DNA of 64,000 bases from Schistocephalus solidus (taxonomy: Eukaryota; Platyhelminthes; Cestoda; Diphyllobothriidea; Diphyllobothriidae), in NCBI GenBank assembly GCA_017591395.1, contig WEDG01000399.1, forward strand, positions 62,001-126,000, in the 5' to 3' direction. Shown here one piece after another: positions 57,551 through 64,000 of the stretch. The translations under genes and the position numbers were made by a program. How positions within the stretch are numbered: the first letter of the stretch is position 1; each line of letters starts with the position of its first letter. Below the pieces are notes generated by a model. It saw only the letters and a list, made by a program, of their open reading frames with translations, searched no databases and was not told the origin of the DNA.

Positions 57551-59560
57551 CGGAGTTTCACAAAACAATGTAAAATGACCTATCGTTAGGTGATTAAACT
57601 TGCTTACGCCCTTAGATGTTTCAGATTTTGACGTCTCACCAAGTCTTCTTCGATGGAGTTGGCCCTGGCGGAACCGGGAGAGGACGCGCCACTTTGGCGG
57701 ATACGGTGTAGGAGGCTGATTAGCTCCTAGTCGGCAAAACGGAAGGTTTTGAAGTGCGTCTTGATTAAGAGTCGGCAGGAGGCTTTAAACTGCCATTTAG
57801 CAGCTCAGAAACAAAGATCTGAATAGGGGATTGAGTGGGGGGGTTGTGATTTTTTTGGGGTTTCGAAGCAGTTGTGGTTTAGAGGATTTTCACTAATGCA
57901 CAAGGTAATGGATTGGAATACATGTATCGCATGAGTCTCTGCGTGTCATGCGTGTCATGAGTGAAAGTATCGCATTGTGCCAATCACTGATGGGAAGGTT
58001 TAAACAAATAATAAGTGAAAAACGTCTTTATTGCTGACGGAAATAATTTAACTATTATCATATTCGTTATAACTTTCGAAACGATTGGATTTAAGATTCA
58101 CATTAAATAGTGTGCACACACACTCATGGAAACACATTTACAGTTAATCTGTTTAATCTTCAGGTATAATGGGTCTATTTAGTGTAGCTATTCATATACG
58201 TTTTACGCTTCCTTTAAAAGCCTCAGATTGTTTAAAATGTCAATTATTAAGTCGGCCCCAACTCTAGTGCAGCTATTCATATACGTTTTACGCTTCCTTT
58301 AAAAGCCTCAGGTTGTTTAAAATGTCAATTATTAAGTCGGCCCCAACTCTAGAATATTATTTTCTGCTTATTTAAATTTTGTTTCGGAATTTCACAAAAC
58401 AATGTAAAATGACCTATCGTTAGGTGATTAAACTTGCTTACGCCCTTAGATGTTTCAGATTTTGACGTCTCACCAAGTCTTCTTCGATGGAGTTGGCTCT
58501 GGCGGAACCGGGAGAGGACGCGCCACTTTGGTGTTTACGGTGTAGGAGGCTGATTAGCTCCTAGTCGGCAAAACGGAAGGTTTTGAAGTGCGTCTTATTA
58601 AGAGTCGGCAGGAGGCTTTAAACTGCCATTTAGCAGCTCAGAAACAAAGATCTGACTAGGGGATTGAGTGGGGGGGTTGTGATTTTTTTGGGGTTTGAAG
58701 CAGTTGTGGTTTAGAGGATTTTCACTAATGCACAAGGTAATGGATTGGAATACATGTATCGCATGAGTCTCTGCGTGTCATGCGTGTCATGAGTGAAAGT
58801 ATCGCATTGTGCCAATCACTGATGGGAAGGTTTAAACAAATAATAAGTGAAAAACGTCTTTATTGCTGACGGAAAAATAATTTAACTATTATCATATTCG
58901 TTATAACTTTCGAAACGATTGGATTTAAGATTCACATTAAATAGTGTGCACACACACTCATGGAAACACATTTACAGTTAATCTGTTTAATCTTCAGGTA
59001 TAATGGGTCTATTTAGTGTAGCTATTCATATACGTTTTACGCTTCCTTTAAAAGCCTCAGATTGTTTAAAATGTCAATTATTAAGTCGGCCCCAACTCTA
59101 GTGCAGCTATTCATATACGTTTTACGCTTCCTTTAAAAGCCTCAGGTTGTTTAAAATGTCAATTATTAAGTCGGCCCCAACTCTAGAATATTATTTTCTG
59201 CTTATTTAAATTTTGTTTCGGAATTTCACAAAACAATGTAAAATGACCTATCGTTAGGTGATTAAACTGGCTGACGCCCTAAGATGTTTCAGATTTTGAC
59301 GTCTCACCAAGTCTTCTTCGATGGAGTTGGCTCTGGCGGAACCGGGAGAGGACGCGCCACTTTGGTGTTTACGGTGTAGGAGGCTGATTAGCTCCTAGTC
59401 GGCAAAACGGAAGGTTTGGAAGTGCGTCTGATTAAGAGTCGGCAGGAGGCTTCAAATTCCCGTTTAGCAGCTCAGATCCAAAGATCTGATTAGGGGATTG
59501 AGTGGGGGGGTTGCGGTTTTTTGGGGTTCGAAGCAGTTGTGGTAGAGAGGATTTTCACTA
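57551..59560 (+). repeat. Satellite: 834-bp unit, two full copies plus partial third
   Basis: Units start at 57,551, 58,385 and 59,219 (CGGARTTTCACAAAACAATG); spacing is 834 both times. Units 1 and 2 are almost identical. Read on the minus strand, about 370 bp of each unit is the 3' end of LINE-C and the remaining part is unrelated flank containing ATACATGTATCGCATGAG (from 57,919). Unit 3 instead continues from GGATTGG into LINE-C coding sequence (after 59,575). Confidence 0.9.
58183..58352 (+). repeat. Nested 85-bp tandem duplication inside the satellite unit
   Basis: GTGYAGCTATTCATATACG begins at 58,183 and 58,268 with nearly identical 85-bp units ending CGGCCCCAACTCTA. The same doubling occurs in the next unit (59,017-59,186), so it predates the 834-bp amplification. 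Confidence 0.88.
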
Positions 59561-60780
59561 ATGCACAAGGTAGTGGATTGGTATTGTTGTTACATTGCGC
59601 CCAAAGCTGTCCGACTAGACCAATTTGCGTTCGGAAGGTACGTTGACAGTGTAGGCTTGTTAAGAGTGCTTGGAAATTGGCAGTGACGGTTGGGAGCAAC
59701 TTTGGTTTGGATGCCACCCATTGGACCTTAGAAGGGGCGATACGGTTGGCCTCATAGATTGCTGCTCCACTCGCCACTGTACTCTTACAGACCAGTCAGT
59801 TTCAAGCGAGGTCCTCCCAGTTTCCCGAGTTTATCTACAGTCGCTTCAGTGAAGTCTACAGTGGGTCCTTGTAGCGTCGTACTTGACCAACTTGTCAATG
59901 AGAAACCGTAGCAACACCTCCATATAAGATACACAAGGGTAGTCACTCATCGTCCATTCACTCGAGGTGGCCATTACAGGGCAGTTGCGCAATCGCTGTT
60001 TCACGAGGCCTTGACTTCGGCAGAAGACTGTCTTGATTTCAACAATAAGGCAGTCAACGCTGGCTTTGTGCAGCCGAATTATCTCAGCCAGCAGATTATT
60101 AATGGCTGTGTAGTTGTCATAGAACTAATCCTCGGGCCGGATACGTGGGAAGCCGATGACCGCCAGGGCGGTGGGTTTTACCCTTTCTCAATGGAGGCGT
60201 CATCGTCGAAGAGTGGAAATCTTGGACAGCCACTGAGCTATTTCTTTGCTGAAGTTGAGAAAGTGAGAAAGCACATTCAAGAAAACAATATACAACTCAC
60301 CTGTTTTGCACTTATTGTGAGGTCTTGGGCGTGGCTACGGAAGAATCCTCGCGTTTGAGCTAATGAGGCAGTGATTGTTTGTAAATCTATCGGTAATCGA
60401 GCTCACCATTGCTCCACACTTCCTGCTGGTCTTGCCTGTTTTAGGTGCCAGAACCTCAACCAGGGGTGCATGCAAGTCATCTATTCCCTCATCAAAAGGC
60501 GAAGGAAGGTATAAATCAGAATGAGGCAGTGCTCTGTGCTTGTCCCTAGGATGAGCAGACCACTGCTATTGAAGCCGCCAAGTCCATGGGGGTCTAGCTA
60601 TCATTTGAGTATGGTCTTTGTCGACGTAGACTTTGAAGTCACCAAGGATACACAATTTATCCATGGAGGAGTTCCCCTGCTAGACGCCGAGAATCCAACC
60701 TTCGATTTCGACTATGTTTACTGCTTGACCACAGGAGGGTGATGCAGGGAGGTTGACTTGAACGGGATCATAATGAGAGT
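59219..60780 (-). mobile_element. LINE-C remnant, reverse transcriptase deleted
   Basis: Minus strand. Endonuclease end: KLCILGDFKVYVDKDH (about 60,650-60,610), and in shifted frames GLLILGTSTEHCLIL and CMHPW at 60,570-60,460. Then linker sequence to SRPRETAIAQLP (60,000). It then jumps at about 59,975 to the C-terminal domain: GHLE, MDDE, GQVRRYKDPL, GNWEDLA, SGAAIYEANRIAPSKVQW and the C2H2-like HCQRTFRTQIGLVGQL. The whole reverse-transcriptase region between linker and C-terminus is absent. The finger has lost its first Cys and its His (Q instead). Many stops and frameshifts. Similarity to tapeworm-type LINE proteins is from memory. Confidence 0.75.
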
Positions 60781-61369
60781 ATACTTTTATGGCATTTCCC
60801 TCATTCTATGGTACACTCCCCATAAACCCCTCCGAATATGGGCTCTAAAACATTCCCTTTCAGATATGATTACAGGTGCTGCATTAAGCCGTTGTTCTCT
60901 CTGAAGACCTGGTTCTGCAGGCGTAGATCAGGCATGAGTGGTACGCGTAGAAAGGCTGCTAAGCTTTTCAAATCCATTCCCATTTATCTCGCCCTTGGAC
61001 CTCCTGCAATTGTGAGTACGAAAGGAGAAATTTAAGGTAAAAAGACCTCAAATCTGCTACAGTCAAATACTTATTCACACGTGGGTCACTGTTCTGCGCA
61101 CACCATGCTCTGGGGCAAAGAGTGGGTATCGCCCATCATGACGGTCGAACTGACAGATTAAACACCGAAGTCGGATTTTTAGCCTCGACAATTCCGCACT
61201 CCTATCCAAAATGCAGACACGAAGAACAAATTTACTTGGATGAATATTCAAATTCCTTTGTTAACAATGTTACTGACATTTCTGTTAACTGCAAATTATA
61301 GATCACTGTGGACATTATCAAACCATTGGCATCTAATCGGCAAGGAATTGAAAATTTCAGAATGAATTT
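60781..61369. other. No gene recognised
   Basis: 60,781-61,040 is still moderate in G+C and may be decayed 5' LINE-C sequence, though I could not align motifs. 61,040-61,369 shows nothing. Confidence 0.3.
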
Positions 61370-61732
61370 CCAAAGGACTTAAAGTAGACGCGACGGGCAG
61401 CTTAGTTACTTTTAAAAGAAATGTTCCTACTCGTTACTAGAACGATTTAGACTTTAAAATGCACAGTTAATAAGGATGCAGTTCTTATAGTGGGTACTGG
61501 ATATCTTCATATAGGACGAAAGTTCCAAATTATTCCCAGACAACTGACCGATTGGGCGTCAACAAGTCCACGCACAAATTTAACCCTGTAAGAAAATCAA
61601 ACCCTAGTCGAGAAGAAAATATGACAGTTCATTGTTGGCTAGAAGATAGCAGGCAACATTTGATTGGCGGTTGACTAATGCATAAATTAGAAGAAGCAGA
61701 AAAAATTACGAAGACTGCTTTTGGGAACAGAC

Positions 61733-62836
61733 ATGCAATATATTTTGTTTTTACGCTGGGCCTACTTTTTGCTATTAGTGCATTGCTCCCACGGATGTAA
61801 CTATATGCGAGGTACGTTATCATCTGGTCAATCATTATGTACTCTAACGAACAGCTTTTTCCCACTTTCGCAAAATCAGTAGACACAGTCGTTTAAAATG
61901 GAGGTGTGCTCTAAGGCGGCATTTATTTAATATTTCCAGAGAGCAGTCAAGAACTCATATAGATTGATATTCAAGCTCTGAGATAGGTGGAGATATGGTT
62001 TTCCTGAGTTTTCATTAGAATCCAATGAATTATAAAATATGCAGTCACAAATTGATAAGCTTTTAATTGTATGTCAACAGTTAGGGCAGTGTGCTTATTC
62101 ACGCGATTTCATTATACGAAACGAAATTTTCTGAGCTGGGATGCTGTATGAATAGAAGTCAGTTGTTAAGCTTAAAGCAAATACGGAAATAACAACTTAT
62201 AAAGGGTGTATTTAATTATATCTCAATTTCTTTGTTGGCCGTCTAGATATGCAATATAGAGAGAAGGTCGAATGCAGAGACGATTTCTTCGATGCGGCCA
62301 TGAAAGCTTTGAATGCAGCACTGAGATATTTTAATGCGTATTCAAAAGGATTCCCAGTGAACTTTCAGTTCTACAAAACGACACCTTTAAAATGTTGCAT
62401 CAAGTCGACGCTTCATAACTCTGAGGAACATTTCTGTTCAAATGTGGTGTTGCAAGCTAAAATTTTTGTCAAATACGTACGTCTCGTCATACATTTTAGA
62501 TAATTTGTAAATCCAGAGCACTCACTTTAGAAAGAGCATTTAGATGCTATGTGGTGCAGTCAAATATTTGAGTATATTGCAATCATAATTTCTGAGTATT
62601 TACAGCGCAAACATATGTACAGCTACGATTTCGGGACAGAAGTAAAGACGCTGGCAAAAGTATTAACGACGTTTTGGGGCATTCGCAATCTCCACAGTTT
62701 GGAGAACAACTGCACTGTAAAATCCTTCATGGGCACAAAACTAACTGAAGATGTGATCGAAAAAGTGACACTTCCTACAGGCATTCTCTATCCAAACGAT
62801 TGGCATTTCTACTCCAGAGAGTTCTTCGATTCATGA
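61733..62836 (+). CDS. Secreted protein of 204 residues, three exons, intact
   Basis: Exon 1, 61,733-61,811 (GAG/GTACGT, phase 1): signal peptide MQYILFLRWAYFLLLVHCSH. Exon 2, 62,247-62,476 (acceptor GCCGTCTAG, donor TAC/GTACGT, phase 0): starts DMQYREKVECRDDFFDAA. Exon 3, 62,531-62,836 (acceptor CTCACTTTAG): KEHLDAMWCSQIF to NDWHFYSREFFDS, then TGA. Cysteines after the leader are at residues 22, 36, 76, 77, 90, 112 and 164, and there is an NCT glycosylation sequon at 163. The mature part looks largely helical with no second membrane segment. The frame holds across both junctions, which supports the model. The copy at 42,994-43,460 lacks exon 2 and is dead. I recognise no family; an exported lineage-specific protein is the best inference. 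Confidence 0.6.
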
Positions 62837-63266
62837 ACAACTACATGCCCATACCTTGTTAAGACTTCCATTAAAACCCGACTGTACTGGCAAAAAAACG
62901 TTTACATTTACTGTTACTAAGAGGTTTCCCATTTTGAAAATAATGCATCTGGTCTTTCTAACTCACGAACGTGACTAATATAAACGTCATTTAAAGAAGA
63001 CGCAGTTATTTTCTGTTTTCTCAAGCTGACTTCCCATGCATAACCATCGGTTATTCCAGTTTTCGCTGAATTATTTGACATTTTGTATGGCTCTTTATGT
63101 CGTATTTACGCACAAACAAATGAATTTAAATAAATAAATCAATTAGGCTGAGTTTGCACTGCACGGGTGTATCGAGGTTTTAGCCAAAGATGTACTCTGT
63201 CAGAAAAAGGGAAATAACATTGCTACCGGATAAACAAGGCCTATTAATTTTTTTTATAAGTGGCAG

Positions 63267-63565
63267 CATTCTTTTTGAAACGAGGTACCTATGATAAGAG
63301 AATTCGTCAAATATGTTTGGCATGCACTAGCGCAGGAATGTTTACATGCGAAATCCAAGGGATTCGGTGGAATGCCGGTTTCTTCGTGGGATAATTATCT
63401 ATTGCAATCGATGAATGTTTCGGACCTACATTGTATCACAGAACATTGCGTAGTGTGTGTGTAAGAGAGAAGGCTTGAATTCGGAGACCTTTTCGAAAGG
63501 TACCCCTTGCCCATGAAATTGCTGTTTACTTATCATAATTTGCAGAGCCGAAATATCATAAAGTT
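63267..63565 (+). CDS. Exon Y/X block, copy at 63.3 kb
   Basis: Acceptor AAGTGGCAG, frame Y (FFLKRGTYDKRIRQICLA, CTSAGMFTCEIQ, NAGFFVG) to a stop at 63,394. Frame X (MIREFVKYVWHALAQECLHA, DNYLLQSMNVSDLHC, CVVC) to donor GT/GTAAGA (63,461, phase 2), an 85-bp intron to TTTGCAG (63,545), then VAEIS and stop. Both frames are shared with the 43.8 kb copy. The acceptor of frame Y is weaker here (GGCAG, not TTTGCAG). Confidence 0.35.
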
Positions 63566-64000
63566 CATTTTGCGTCACAACCATTTGCGGAGCAGCATAA
63601 AGATATTATATATTTTTTAATATACTTTTTTAAGCTTGAACGGCATTGAAGAGAAATGTAAGCAATTGCTAAGCAGTTCATCATACAACTGAAGATCATA
63701 TCTATGCGAAATAGATAAGGCTAAATAGTGCTAATCCCACTTGCATATAATTCCCAGATGTTATCACAGAACGTTTCAGATAAGCCAGCGCCTTCCTAAG
63801 TTGATGTTAACATAAAATTGTATTGTCGGAGAGCAAGGTTATGACTTCACACTGTCTTCTTAAGCTGGCTATCGTAAGATGGGAAAATCAACAGTAAGGG
63901 AGATTCGAATGGCCAATACGCAGCATATTTACCGTCATTTGCCGATCACACGACAATATGAATTATAGAAGATCCAGGAATTAAACGCAGGTTGGTTGCT

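Larger units (their letters stand above)
61370..63980 (+). repeat. Direct repeat block D, copy 2
   Basis: Partner of 42,280-44,220. This copy keeps the complete three-exon gene and the exon Y/X block. Confidence 0.85.

Noticed and set aside
60011..60358. 115-codon plus-strand frame, one of the longest in the window
   Set aside because: It lies antisense to the LINE-C endonuclease-linker remnant and is explained by the composition of that element.
1..64000. CRISPR arrays, bacterial operons or prophage
   Set aside because: No regularly spaced short repeats, no ribosome-binding-site-led gene strings, and splice signals throughout; this is a eukaryotic nuclear sequence.

Overview
This is an A+T-rich stretch of an animal nuclear genome. 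It has spliced genes with short introns (about 75-85 bp where both ends are visible), decayed APE-type LINE retrotransposons, tRNA-like (SINE-style) fragments, an LINE-derived satellite and large inverted and direct duplications. There is no bacterial gene organisation, and no housekeeping gene that I recognise. The LINEs are two CR1-like families (here A and B) and a third with a C-terminal C2H2 finger (C), whose protein resembles, from memory, elements common in tapeworms and some other invertebrates. Together with the small introns this suggests an invertebrate, perhaps a flatworm, but the phylum is not settled. Layout: 1-4,900 holds unrecognised sequence and the first copy of a dispersed repeat (unit R). 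About 4,915-19,310 is the left arm of a giant inverted duplication whose right arm is about 26,215-36,995. The left arm carries a 3.8 kb LINE-A (8,032-11,852), whose empty site survives in the right arm near 34,140, and a 1.9 kb insert with a second LINE-A piece (13,780-14,527, minus). The right arm carries about 3 kb extra (31,000-34,000) with a three-copy repeat. The centre (19,311-26,214) holds a LINE-B with both ORFs (20,013-24,060, minus) plus candidate terminal exons. From 37,600 to 39,197 are two LINE-B fragments joined head-to-tail. From 39,200 to 48,900 runs of unit R and a 42.3-44.2 kb block are repeated, the latter again at 61.4-64.0 kb. A second inverted repeat has arms 46,728-48,925 and 51,022-53,233. 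The 53.5-57.5 kb part is built of further duplicated exon-bearing blocks, then an 834-bp satellite (57,551-59,560), a LINE-C remnant lacking its reverse transcriptase, and the direct repeat carrying the best-supported intact gene. The genes I can support are small, spliced and secreted-looking. (1) A cysteine-rich protein of about 107 residues (26,471-27,737, plus), with an inverted paralogue (17,973-19,049, minus). Its mature exon-1 sequence is identical between the copies, while exon 2 is strongly diverged between conserved splice sites. (2) A 204-residue, three-exon secreted protein (61,733-62,836), with a copy at 42,994-43,460 that has lost exon 2. (3) Several orphan leader exons and terminal exons with good splice sites, many present in two to four copies with most copies broken. 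The overall picture is an expanding and decaying cluster of lineage-specific secreted-protein genes, shuffled by inverted and tandem duplication and dated by LINE insertions. All gene models were built by eye from conserved splice signals; no transcript data were available.
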